64,000 nt of DNA from Polynucleobacter corsicus (lineage in GTDB: Bacteria; Pseudomonadota; Gammaproteobacteria; Burkholderiales; Burkholderiaceae): assembly GCF_018688255.1 (NCBI RefSeq), contig NZ_CP061314.1:1426001-1490000 (forward strand), given 5' to 3'. Below are positions 1 through 7,189 of this stretch, one piece after another. Position numbers and translations under genes: made by a program. The notes below the pieces were generated by a model. The model did no database searches. It was not told the DNA's origin and saw nothing but the letters and a program-made list of their open reading frames with translations. Numbering within the stretch: position 1 is the first letter of the stretch; each line of letters starts with the position of its first letter.

Positions 1-86
1 CCACCAGAAGCGTAAATCGCTCATTCTCTTTTGTTTTTGGCAGCACTGAGGCGACCGCTAAAGCAGCTTGAACTGACCTGATTTTT
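1..86. other. Unassigned sequence left of the IS element
   Basis: No gene can be supported here. Two plus-strand frames close within 50 bases and the third ends at a TGA near base 72. One minus-strand frame stays open but is too short to recognise. It does not encode the missing N-terminal half of the LacI-type regulator found to the right of the IS element, so the two flanks of the IS do not read as one interrupted gene. Confidence 0.4.
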
Positions 87-120
87 AGTACCACTCCAGA
101 AGAGAGGATTTTTGATAATC
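87..120 (+). repeat. Left terminal inverted repeat of the IS element
   Basis: This imperfect repeat matches the complement of 1286-1321. The shared core is CCACT followed a few bases later by GAGAG, a run of T, and ATA...ATC. It ends about 24 bases before the orfA start codon. Confidence 0.7.
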
Positions 121-143
121 TTCACCTTAAAGGAGTGCTAAAT

Positions 144-425
144 ATGGCAAAAGGCCAACGTCTTAAACCCGAGCAAATCGTCACCTTATTGCGTCAAATC
201 GATGTCCTGACAACGAACGGCAAAACCCTAGCCCAGGCCTGTAAAGAAGTGGGAACGGTAGAGCAAAGCTACTATCGTTGGCGCAAGATTTATGGTGGTA
301 TGAAGGTCGACCAAGCTCGTAAGTACAAAGATCTGGAACTGGAAAATACTCGCTTAAAAAAGCTCGTAGCAGACTTATCGCTACGAGAAGTCATGCTTAA
401 GGAAGTCATTAAGGGAAACTTCTAA
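144..425 (+). CDS. IS3-family transposase OrfA
   Basis: OrfA is a 93-residue DNA-binding subunit. The N-terminal half is a helix-turn-helix (the stretch around EQIVTLLRQ to SYYRWRKIYGG, roughly residues 8-50). The C-terminal third is a leucine-zipper-like helix (LELENTRLKKLVADLSLREVML cut by charged residues) typical of IS3 OrfA. The ATG at 144 was chosen because a strong AAAGGAG ribosome-binding site lies at 129-135 with 8-base spacing; the in-frame GTG at 135 overlaps that site. The reading frame ends at 425, a few bases after a GGGAAAC heptamer that can shift ribosomes into the OrfB frame. OrfA alone probably represses or modulates transposition, as is known for the family. Confidence 0.9.
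   Translation: MAKGQRLKPEQIVTLLRQIDVLTTNGKTLAQACKEVGTVEQSYYRWRKIYGGMKVDQARKYKDLELENTRLKKLVADLSLREVMLKEVIKGNF
413..419 (+). promoter_or_regulatory. Candidate -1 programmed frameshift site (GGGAAAC)
   Basis: In the OrfA frame the bases read G GGA AAC, the canonical X XXY YYZ slippery heptamer. It lies just before the OrfA stop (TAA 423-425). Slipping back one base reads GGG AAA CTT CTA and continues without a stop into OrfB. The OrfB frame has a TAA at 410-412, immediately before the heptamer, so the frame opens exactly where slippage would deliver ribosomes. This fits IS3-family OrfAB production. No downstream stimulatory structure was verified. Confidence 0.75.
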
Positions 426-460
426 GCCCTGCTAGGCGTAAAAATGCAGCACAGCTGCTC

Positions 461-1285
461 ATGGACCAGCATTCTATCTCTGAGCGGACTGCCTGTAGTT
501 TGGTAGGGCTCTCCAGAGCAGCGTATCGCTATATGCCATTGCCTAGAGATGACGAAGAGCCCCTGAGAGCTGAAGTCATCCGCATGGCGAGCACCTATGG
601 CCGGTATGGCTATAGATTTATTGCGGGCATGATGCGTAACGCTGGTTGGGGGCAAGCAACTACCGCCAAGGTCGCTCGCATCTGGCGGCAAGAGGGTCTG
701 AAGATCCCACAAAAGCAACCTCCTAGAGGCAGACTCTGGCTCTCCGATGGCAGCTGTATGAGATTGCGAGCTACTCATACCAATCATGTTTGGAGTTATG
801 ACTTTGTCTTTATTAGAGATGCCTACGGTGGCAAGATCAGGATGCTCACGATGATTGATGAGTTCACCAGGAAATGCTTAACCATCCACTGCGCTAGACG
901 AATTGGCTCAATCCAAGTGATTGAACAACTGGCCAACGCCATGATTGCTCACGGCATCCCCGAGCACATCCGAAGTGATAATGGCCCAGAATTTGTTGCT
1001 AAAGAGCTACGGGGTTGGTTATCTGGCATTGGAGTAAAGACAGCCTACATTGAACCGGGCAGCCCTTGGGAGAATGGCTTTTGTGAAAGCTTTAATGGTA
1101 CCTTTAGAGATAACCTTTTGGATGGGGAGATCTTCTACAGCCTTAAAGAAGCCCAAATCATCGTGGGGGAGTGGGTTAAGCACTATAACCATGGAAGACC
1201 CCATAGCGCATTGGATTACAGACCACCAGCACCCCAGGCACAAGTACCCAGAATCATCCAGAATCAACCTATGATGCTGCAATGA
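461..1285 (+). CDS. IS3-family transposase OrfB (DDE catalytic part)
   Basis: OrfB is the catalytic domain that would normally be made as an OrfAB fusion by frameshifting at 413-419; the open frame begins at 413. From the ATG at 461 it has 274 residues. Residues about 5-80 form the HTH_21-type region, followed by an rve integrase core. The catalytic triad is visible as D114 (WSYDFVF), D173 (RSDNGPEF) and E209 (NGFCESFN); D173 and E209 are 35 residues apart, the D-35-E spacing of IS3 transposases. The reading frame ends just before the right inverted repeat. No truncation or missing catalytic residue is seen. The ATG at 461 has no clear ribosome-binding site, which supports translation by frameshift rather than independent initiation. 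Confidence 0.9.
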   Translation: MDQHSISERTACSLVGLSRAAYRYMPLPRDDEEPLRAEVIRMASTYGRYGYRFIAGMMRNAGWGQATTAKVARIWRQEGLKIPQKQPPRGRLWLSDGSCMRLRATHTNHVWSYDFVFIRDAYGGKIRMLTMIDEFTRKCLTIHCARRIGSIQVIEQLANAMIAHGIPEHIRSDNGPEFVAKELRGWLSGIGVKTAYIEPGSPWENGFCESFNGTFRDNLLDGEIFYSLKEAQIIVGEWVKHYNHGRPHSALDYRPPAPQAQVPRIIQNQPMMLQ

Positions 1286-1321
1286 TTTACTATAGAAAAA
1301 CTCTCTCAAGTAGTGGACCTA
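1286..1321 (-). repeat. Right terminal inverted repeat of the IS element
   Basis: This is the inverted partner of 87-120. It begins directly after the orfB stop codon (1283-1285), which is normal for IS3 elements. Sequence past about 1321 reads into the LacI-like fragment. Confidence 0.7.
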
Positions 1322-1920
1322 AATTGACAGCAGTTCAGCTCTCAACCCCCTTTAATGGCTTTGCATCAGGGTTTGATAATAAAGAGGCTATCAAGTTAGG
1401 CGTTCAGCACCTTCTGGAAATGGGGCATAAACATTTCGGCATCCTGACTGGTATCACCTCCGATAATGATCGCGCAAAAGATCGCGTTTTAGGAGCCCTA
1501 GAATTACTAGCTCAGAAAAAAATTCTCCTTAAACCTGAGGTGATCGTGGAATGTCACTACGAACTCCAGGAAGCGAGGCTAGGATTGAAAAAGCTACTGT
1601 TATCCAATCCAAAAATTACCGCCATTATTTGCGGACAGGACGTACTAGCCCTAGGCGCACTGCTTGAGGCTCAAAACCAAAATATTAAAGTTCCCAAGGA
1701 TCTATCGATTATTGGCTTTGATGATCTAGAAATATCCAGACATATATTGCCAAGCTTAACAACCATACACATTAATGCAATTAGCATGTGGGCTCAGGCA
1801 GCCAATCATTTAATTTCGCAAATCAATGGCGTTGAAAACCTACCAAAAAAGATTAAGACTGGAGTTCATCTAGTAATCCGCGGATCGACAAGCACTGCTC
1901 CAAAATATAAAAAAATATAA
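1322..1920 (+). pseudogene. LacI/PurR-family regulator, C-terminal fragment
   Basis: The frame running through 1322-1920 encodes about 199 residues of a LacI-family effector-binding domain. Visible signatures are the D-N pair of the sensor fold (SGFDNKEAI), the GHKHFGILTG strand-turn, the ICGQDVLALGAL segment, and the family hallmark SIIGFDDLEISRHILPSLTTI. The N-terminal HTH and about 150 residues of the first subdomain are absent, and the IS element ends exactly where homology begins. An in-frame ATG at 1282 overlaps the orfB stop and would make a hybrid of IS end plus sensor domain, but without a DNA-binding domain. The missing part is not on the other side of the IS, so the disruption probably included a deletion. 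The original operator and sugar ligand cannot be told. Confidence 0.8.
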
Positions 1921-1925
1921 GCCAA

Positions 1926-1955
1926 AGAAAAACCACCCCTTAGGGTGGTTTGAAA
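1926..1955. terminator. Bidirectional terminator-like hairpin
   Basis: AACCACCC (1931-1938), loop CTTA, GGGTGGTT (1943-1950) forms a perfect 8-bp stem. An A-rich run (AAAGAAA) precedes it, giving a T-rich tail on the minus strand. It lies between the convergent lacI fragment and the Rap1a-like gene, and best fits termination of minus-strand transcripts. Confidence 0.6.
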
Positions 1956-2094
1956 GAAAATCTATGGAGGTAAAACTAAGAATGAACAACAAGAACATCG
2001 TATTCCATTGAAGGTCTCCCCCAACTCAGCATTGCTTACTTAATGTGCGCAATGCCTCATATTGGTGCAATGCGCATTGATAACCAAACGCCCA

Positions 2095-2463
2095 CTATTT
2101 GCAGGGATACTTAACCTCAAAGAATCGTACCAGCGTCTTAGCTGCACGCTCCTGATTGAATTGGGAATTTTTTTGATTCCAGGCCAGAAACTCCTGAAGA
2201 ATGACTTCTCTTGTGCCAGTTTCCGATGAGAAACAAATGCTCGGCTTTTGTTTTGAATTACGGTTAACGAGATAGGCTTGATAAACGCCCTCACCAAAGC
2301 CAAAGCAAAAGTTCTGAGCATCTGCGTCATTGAGGTTTTTGCACAGCTCAACCAATGCAGCAGTAGAGGCATCATTCTTAGGTAGATCAGTCTGAGCAAA
2401 AGTATTTACTTCTAACAGTAAGACTGCACCGATGATGAGTGGGATTGTTTGAAATAGTTTCAT
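2095..2463 (-). CDS. Exported Rap1a/Tai-immunity-like protein
   Basis: This is a 122-residue protein with a cleavable signal peptide (MKLFQTIPLIIGAVLLLEVNTFA, cut probably after residue 23). The mature part resembles the Rap1a/Tai domain: a first Cys near LVELCKNL, the FCFGFGEGVYQAYL helix, a SICF segment, and the C-terminal VRFFEVKYPCK. Four Cys in this pattern would form two disulfides in the periplasm. Rap1a-type proteins were first described as immunity proteins against type VI secretion amidases, but many bacteria have orphan homologues of unknown role. No effector or T6SS gene is nearby. It lies 17 bases after the DUF3300 gene on the same strand, so the two are probably co-transcribed. 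Confidence 0.7.
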   Translation of the reverse strand: MKLFQTIPLIIGAVLLLEVNTFAQTDLPKNDASTAALVELCKNLNDADAQNFCFGFGEGVYQAYLVNRNSKQKPSICFSSETGTREVILQEFLAWNQKNSQFNQERAAKTLVRFFEVKYPCK

Positions 2464-2480
2464 AGTGCCTTCTTTATAGA

Positions 2481-3596
2481 TTAGCGCCTAAATCCACCCA
2501 TACGGCCAGCACCAAAACCACCGCGGCCACCGAATCGATCATCATTCGTTCGGTCGTAACGCGCTTGGTCTCGCATCGCATTTTCTTGGGCTGCCTCACG
2601 ATAGGTATTTGGATTTGCTTTATCTTGCTGATAATCATTACGTGCTTCTTGGTTTAAGCGATCAGCTTGAGAGCGCTCTTGTGGCGTAGCATTTTTCTGG
2701 AAAGCGCTATCTGCTCGTTGCCCCGCAGCTCTTGCCGCCTGTCGATCTTGCGGGGTCGCATTGTTTTTCCAATCGTTCAGAAGACGCTGTTGGTTCTGAA
2801 TACTACTCGGACCAATCAAGCCCCTATTCGCTCTTCCAGGAGAATTTGTATTGTTCACATTAATCGCGCCATCAGACCAGCTAGGTGTGGACCAAAATGC
2901 ACCGCCTACTGCCATCCCAAGACCAAATGACATCATTCCCCAGGCGGGGTTGTAAGCAGGATATGGCGGGTAATCTGGATAAGGCCATGCCCCATAAACA
3001 ACGGTGGGGTTATAACTCGGCACGTAGACCAGCTGAGTATTGGCAGGACTAATTAATACGTTCGAGTTAGCGTCAGTGCTCACTGTAATTTGCTGATTTG
3101 TTTTTAGGCTTCCAGCTTGAACGGCACGCTTGCGTAAGACCTGTACCGCCTTCATCGTGTCTGCAGGTTGTAGCTTGTAGGCATTACCCAGATTTTGAGT
3201 CCACTGCAACTTACTACCCATCATATTGAATGCTTGCGGGAATGAGATTAGTGACTTCACGCTATCGTTCCAAGATTGCGCTTTGAGAGCATCTTGCAAC
3301 GCAGCGCTATTTAGATTGGAATTGCTATTGCGCCAGTTATAGGCTTCAGCCACCTCTAGTGGGTAAGTGGATGCCAACAGCATTAAAGAAAGTAAGGAGT
3401 CTGGATATAAGGCAATCGGAGAAAGTAAAGACTGCAATTGCGCTGATGAAATCAACTGTGGTGAACTGTTATAGCCGCCGCTTTGGGTATAGGACTGTGG
3501 ATAGTCCATATTTTGATAGGGATCACTATTATTTGAGCAAGCGCTCAGGAGAGCTGCAAGCCCAATCAAATACCCTGCTTTAGTCTGAATATTCAT
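2481..3596 (-). CDS. DUF3300 lipoprotein
   Basis: This is a 371-residue envelope protein of unknown function. A lipobox (AALLSAC, lipidated C20) follows a short signal sequence. The DUF3300 domain occupies roughly residues 50-240 and is recognised by LLSPIALYPDSLLSLMLLAST, the EVAEAYNWR stretch and the repeated W/Y-P motifs around YVPSYNPTVVYGAWPYPDYPP. A Gly-rich strand (GLGMAVGGAFW) precedes a hydrophilic Gln/Arg-rich tail (about residues 265-355) and a Gly-Arg-rich C-terminus ending GGFRR. The start ATG at 3596 has an AGAGGA sequence a little upstream. It heads a two-gene minus-strand unit with the Rap1a-like gene. Function is not known for the family. Confidence 0.8.
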   Translation of the reverse strand: MNIQTKAGYLIGLAALLSACSNNSDPYQNMDYPQSYTQSGGYNSSPQLISSAQLQSLLSPIALYPDSLLSLMLLASTYPLEVAEAYNWRNSNSNLNSAALQDALKAQSWNDSVKSLISFPQAFNMMGSKLQWTQNLGNAYKLQPADTMKAVQVLRKRAVQAGSLKTNQQITVSTDANSNVLISPANTQLVYVPSYNPTVVYGAWPYPDYPPYPAYNPAWGMMSFGLGMAVGGAFWSTPSWSDGAINVNNTNSPGRANRGLIGPSSIQNQQRLLNDWKNNATPQDRQAARAAGQRADSAFQKNATPQERSQADRLNQEARNDYQQDKANPNTYREAAQENAMRDQARYDRTNDDRFGGRGGFGAGRMGGFRR

Positions 3597-3645
3597 ACAC
3601 TCATTAATCCTCTTGTGTTTCTGGAGTGTAATACCGAGCCAGAAA

Positions 3646-3984
3646 TCAGTGATTTTCTTTTGCGTGGTTAATAGAGTATTTCGGGATCTCGATAACTAAG
3701 TCTTGGCGCGCCACGATAGCTTGGCAAGATAAGCGGGACTGGGGATTCAGACCCCATGCGCGGTCTAATAAATCTTCTTCATTCTCATCAGGCTCATTCA
3801 GACTCTGATAACCCTCTTTCACGATTACGTGACAGGTAGTACAAGCGCAGACCATATCGCAGGCATGTTCAATCGGAATATTATTTTCCAGCAAAGCTTC
3901 ACAAACGGAGGTACCTGGAGTCACTTCAAGCACGGCACCTTCAGGGCAATACTCGCTATGGGGTAGAACAACGATCTGAGTCAT
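3646..3984 (-). CDS. fdx: Isc-type [2Fe-2S] ferredoxin
   Basis: Fdx is the 112-residue electron carrier of the Isc machinery. It donates electrons for sulfur reduction during cluster assembly on IscU. Cluster ligands are C42, C48, C51 and C87, in the adrenodoxin-type pattern CX5CX2C...C (ACDMVCACTTC and RLSCQ). Length and ligand spacing match the Isc Fdx family. It is the last gene of the minus-strand operon, 18 bases after hscA. Soluble and cytoplasmic. Expression should follow the IscR-controlled operon promoter. Confidence 0.95.
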   Translation of the reverse strand: MTQIVVLPHSEYCPEGAVLEVTPGTSVCEALLENNIPIEHACDMVCACTTCHVIVKEGYQSLNEPDENEEDLLDRAWGLNPQSRLSCQAIVARQDLVIEIPKYSINHAKENH

Positions 3985-4002
3985 TTGGGTAATTTTCTTT
4001 TC

Positions 4003-5868
4003 TTAAATTTCTGCAACATTCTTACCAGCCAATGCCCTCTTAATACTGGCATTCATGCGCTTTTGGGCAAACTCGTCAGTAGCCTTGGCGGCATGATCGA
4101 CTGCTTTTCTGAGAATGGCGCTATCAGTTTCTTCCGCGAGTATCTTTTGCAAGACGGCCATTTCTTGATCAACTTCAGCCTGTTCTTGAGGATTTAACAA
4201 TCCACGATCAGAATCCAAAGCAGTTTGCACGGCATCCAATAAACGCTGCGCATTAACCTGCTCTTCACGCAGAGATCTGGATAGGAGGTCTACTTTGGCT
4301 GATGCAAAACCATCTTGCAGCATGCGAGCAATCTCGGCATCAGTCAAACCATAGGATGGCTTGATATCGATTGAGGCTTGCACGCCTGAACCCTGCTCCA
4401 TGGCGCTTACAGAAAGCAATCCATCCGCATCTACTTGATAGGTCACCCGAATACGAGCAGCGCCAGCAGCCATTGGCGGGATGCCACGCAATTCAAACTT
4501 GCCTAGAGAGCGACAGTCTTGCGCCAGCTCTCGCTCGCCCTGCACCACCTGAATCGCTAGGGCAGTTTGGCCATCTTTAAAGGTTGTGAAATCCTGAGCG
4601 CGCGCCACCGGAATCGGTGTATTGCGGGGAATAATTTTTTCCACCAAGCCGCCCATGGTTTCAATACCAAGCGACAGCGGAATAACGTCTAGCAGGAGCC
4701 ACTCATCATCCTTGCTTTGATTACCGGCAAGTAAGTCAGCCTGCATTGCGGCCCCTAGAGCGACAACCTGATCTGGATTGAGATTGTTTAAGGGTTTAGT
4801 GCCGAAGAGCTCACCAACCGCACGTTGTACATGAGGCATGCGAGTTGCGCCACCAACCATCACAACGCCTTTGACTTCATCAGCTTTAAGGCCTGCATCG
4901 CGCAAAGCCTTCTTCACGGCAACCAAAGTCTTATTGATTAAGTGCTGGGTGATTTCAAAAAACTGCGCTTGGCTAACGCCCACATTAATCACAGTGCCAT
5001 CAGCAAGGGTTTCATGAACGCGTGCTAATGGATTGTGACTTAATTGCTCTTTGGCATGTCTGCAAGAGAGTAAGAGCTTACGGTGATCTTGAATCGAGAG
5101 TGGTGAAAGCTTAGCTTGCTCGATCACCCAACAATAGAGACGATGGTCAAAATCATCACCACCCAAAGCAGAATCGCCGCCAGTGGAAAGCACTTCAAAT
5201 ACCCCTCTGCTCATACGCAAAATAGATATGTCAAAAGTACCGCCACCCAAATCGTAAACCGCGTAGATTCCCTCGGAGGCATTATCTAAACCATAGGCAA
5301 TGGCAGCAGCAGTAGGCTCATTGAGCAGACGCAAAACTTCAATACCAGCCAACTTCGCCGCATCTTTAGTTGCTTGACGCTGAGCATCATCAAAATAAGC
5401 AGGCACAGTAATCACAGCACCAACGATGTCGTCATTTACCGAGTCTTCAGCCAACTGGCGCAAGCGTGCCAAAATTTCTGCTGAAACTTCAATCGGACTC
5501 TTGTCACCCGCTACTGTTTTGATCTTCAGCATCCCAGGCTCATCAACGAAGTCGTAGGGAGTGCTTTCGATATTCTCTACATCCACAATACCCCGACCCA
5601 TAAAACGTTTCACAGAAACGATTGTGTTTTTGGGATCGGAGACAATACTTTCAGCGGCCTCGAAGCCCGCCTGGGTTCTGCCATTTGGGAGATAACGCAC
5701 CACCGAAGGGAGTAATTCGCGCCCTTCTGAATCAGGGAGTACCTTAGGCAAAGCATCCCGCACGATTGCAACTAAGGAGTTAGTGGTACCTAAATCAATA
5801 CCTACCGCAATCCGACGTTGATGCGGAGCAAGTGATTTACCAGGTTCGGAGATTTGTAATAAGGCCAT
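4003..5868 (-). CDS. hscA: Fe-S assembly chaperone HscA
   Basis: HscA is the specialised Hsp70 (621 residues) that, with co-chaperone HscB, drives cluster release from IscU. The N-terminal ATPase domain (about 1-390) shows the phosphate loop VGIDLGTTNS near residues 22-31, AVYDLGGGTFDIS, and VMVGGATRMP. The substrate-binding domain follows (from LDVIPLSLGIETMGG) with a helical lid at the C-terminus. Length fits HscA rather than DnaK (about 640). It sits between hscB (18-base gap) and fdx. Its known substrate motif LPPVK is present in the IscU of this operon. Confidence 0.96.
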   Translation of the reverse strand: MALLQISEPGKSLAPHQRRIAVGIDLGTTNSLVAIVRDALPKVLPDSEGRELLPSVVRYLPNGRTQAGFEAAESIVSDPKNTIVSVKRFMGRGIVDVENIESTPYDFVDEPGMLKIKTVAGDKSPIEVSAEILARLRQLAEDSVNDDIVGAVITVPAYFDDAQRQATKDAAKLAGIEVLRLLNEPTAAAIAYGLDNASEGIYAVYDLGGGTFDISILRMSRGVFEVLSTGGDSALGGDDFDHRLYCWVIEQAKLSPLSIQDHRKLLLSCRHAKEQLSHNPLARVHETLADGTVINVGVSQAQFFEITQHLINKTLVAVKKALRDAGLKADEVKGVVMVGGATRMPHVQRAVGELFGTKPLNNLNPDQVVALGAAMQADLLAGNQSKDDEWLLLDVIPLSLGIETMGGLVEKIIPRNTPIPVARAQDFTTFKDGQTALAIQVVQGERELAQDCRSLGKFELRGIPPMAAGAARIRVTYQVDADGLLSVSAMEQGSGVQASIDIKPSYGLTDAEIARMLQDGFASAKVDLLSRSLREEQVNAQRLLDAVQTALDSDRGLLNPQEQAEVDQEMAVLQKILAEETDSAILRKAVDHAAKATDEFAQKRMNASIKRALAGKNVAEI

Positions 5869-5886
5869 GGGGTCTAGAGTGTAAAG

Positions 5887-6426
5887 CTATACCAAAGCTG
5901 AGATAGCATCATCTAGCTCTAGCGCAAACTTATCAATAAAAAGCAGGCCTCTGAGTAACTCAGCTGCGCGCTCATAGTTCTTAGCTCCGTCGATAGCCTG
6001 TGTAATTTCTACCAAGACACCTCGTTTAGCTTGATCAACCTCTTCAGCAAGGACTTCCAGAGCACTTAGGTCCTCATCTTGATCTTCGAGACTTTCACGC
6101 CATTCCATTTGTTTCATCAGAAAAGCAGCTGGCATCGCTGTATTGGTCTCGAGACGCGCATCTACTTTATGGAGCTGGCAAAGATAGAGCCCACGCTGAA
6201 TCGGATTTTTTAAGGTCTGAAACGCAGTATTGGCTAAGGTAGCCATCTGCATTGCCAATCTCCGCTCAGTATCGCTACCACGAGCATGGCGATCAGGATG
6301 TACTTCTTTTTGGATCGCCAAATAGGCTTGATCTAATGCAGACAAATCCAGGTTGAATTGTTGCTCTAAGCCAAAGAAACGAAAGTAATTATCAGACGCG
6401 GAAGGATTCACCACAACCACACTCAT
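5887..6426 (-). CDS. hscB: Fe-S assembly co-chaperone HscB (J-protein)
   Basis: HscB recruits IscU to HscA and stimulates its ATPase. The 179-residue protein has an N-terminal J domain (about 12-90) with HPD at residues 43-45 (EVHPDRHA) and a C-terminal three-helix IscU-binding domain. The ATG at 6426 overlaps the 3' end of iscA by 35 bases. A GTG five codons later (N-terminus NPSASDNYFRFFG) is an equally reasonable start, since the first residues VVVV are not typical of the family. Position between iscA and hscA is canonical. Confidence 0.93.
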   Translation of the reverse strand: MSVVVVNPSASDNYFRFFGLEQQFNLDLSALDQAYLAIQKEVHPDRHARGSDTERRLAMQMATLANTAFQTLKNPIQRGLYLCQLHKVDARLETNTAMPAAFLMKQMEWRESLEDQDEDLSALEVLAEEVDQAKRGVLVEITQAIDGAKNYERAAELLRGLLFIDKFALELDDAISALV

Positions 6427-6715
6427 CTTTTACATTCGGGTTTTGGAACTTAAAGCCTTCGTTCAAACCTTCACGTACAAAGTCTAATTCGGTGCCATCT
6501 AAATAGGCCAAGCTCTTAGGATCAATAAAGATAGTGATGCCATTAGATTCAAATTTCGTATCTTCAGGAGCAGCCTCATCCACGTATTCCAGTTGATAGG
6601 CTAAGCCCGAGCAACCAGTGGTGCGAACACCTAAGCGTAAGCCGCAACCTTTTCCACGCTTATCTAAATTGCGCTGAACATGTTTTGCTGCTTTGTCGGT
6701 TAAGGTAATTGCCAT
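6392..6715 (-). CDS. iscA: A-type Fe-S carrier IscA
   Basis: IscA is a 107-residue A-type carrier that delivers clusters, chiefly for [4Fe-4S] proteins. All three conserved ligands occur at the same positions as in E. coli IscA: C35 (TTGCSGLAY), C99 and C101 (DECGCGESF). It lies 19 bases after iscU. Its 3' end overlaps the hscB start region, suggesting translational coupling. Confidence 0.95.
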   Translation of the reverse strand: MAITLTDKAAKHVQRNLDKRGKGCGLRLGVRTTGCSGLAYQLEYVDEAAPEDTKFESNGITIFIDPKSLAYLDGTELDFVREGLNEGFKFQNPNVKDECGCGESFRV

Positions 6716-6734
6716 GATGAAAGCCTCTTAATCT

Positions 6735-7121
6735 TTACAGGGCCGGATGCTTTTCTTTGTAATCGGCCACTGCTGCCTTGATGGCATCTTCAGCCAAGAT
6801 AGAGCAGTGGATTTTTACTGGTGGCAAAGCTAGCTCTGCAGCAATTAAGGAGTTCTTGATCTCTAAAGCCTGATCCAAGGTTTTGCCTTTAACCCACTCG
6901 GTAACCAATGAGGAGGAGGCAATCGCAGAACCACAACCATAGGTCTTGAACTTGGCATCTTCAATCACGCCCTGATCGTTTACACGAATCTGTAACTTCA
7001 TGACATCACCACATGCAGGTGCACCGACCATGCCAGTACCTACTTGGTCATCGCCTTTTTCAAAAGAACCCACATTGCGGGGATTTTCATAATGATCAAT
7101 TACTTTGTCGCTATATGCCAT
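6735..7121 (-). CDS. iscU: Fe-S cluster scaffold IscU
   Basis: IscU is the scaffold on which IscS-derived sulfur and iron are assembled. The 128-residue protein has the three ligand cysteines C37 (GAPACGDVM), C63 (YGCGSAIASS) and C106 (KIHCSILAEDA), with the HscA recognition motif LPPVK at 99-103. It follows iscS by 68 bases, the largest gap in the operon, in an AT-rich spacer where I see no strong terminator. Confidence 0.96.
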   Translation of the reverse strand: MAYSDKVIDHYENPRNVGSFEKGDDQVGTGMVGAPACGDVMKLQIRVNDQGVIEDAKFKTYGCGSAIASSSLVTEWVKGKTLDQALEIKNSLIAAELALPPVKIHCSILAEDAIKAAVADYKEKHPAL

Positions 7122-7189
7122 GGTATTTTCTCGCTATCTCTTTTGTCTTTAATCTTGCTTCAATATATTCAATGCTTATTCAATACTTT

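Larger units (their letters stand above)
87..1321 (+). mobile_element. IS3-family insertion sequence
   Basis: The element carries two overlapping-frame transposase genes (orfA, orfB) flanked by imperfect terminal inverted repeats. The left end (about 87-120) reads GTACCACTCC followed by GAGAGGATTTTTGATAATC. The complement of the right end (about 1286-1321) reads GGTCCACTAC followed by GAGAGTTTTTCTATAGTAAATC. Its size of about 1.23 kb fits the IS3 family. The exact ends and a 3-4 bp target duplication cannot be fixed: the flanking bases (left TTTTT, right AAATT) show no clear direct repeat, which would fit a deletion or recombination after insertion. Both transposase frames and the DDE residues are intact, so the copy could be active. 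Confidence 0.85.

Noticed and set aside
422..787. Minus-strand open frame opposite orfB
   Set aside because: Lies fully within the transposase on the other strand, no family resemblance, no ribosome-binding site; coding shadow.
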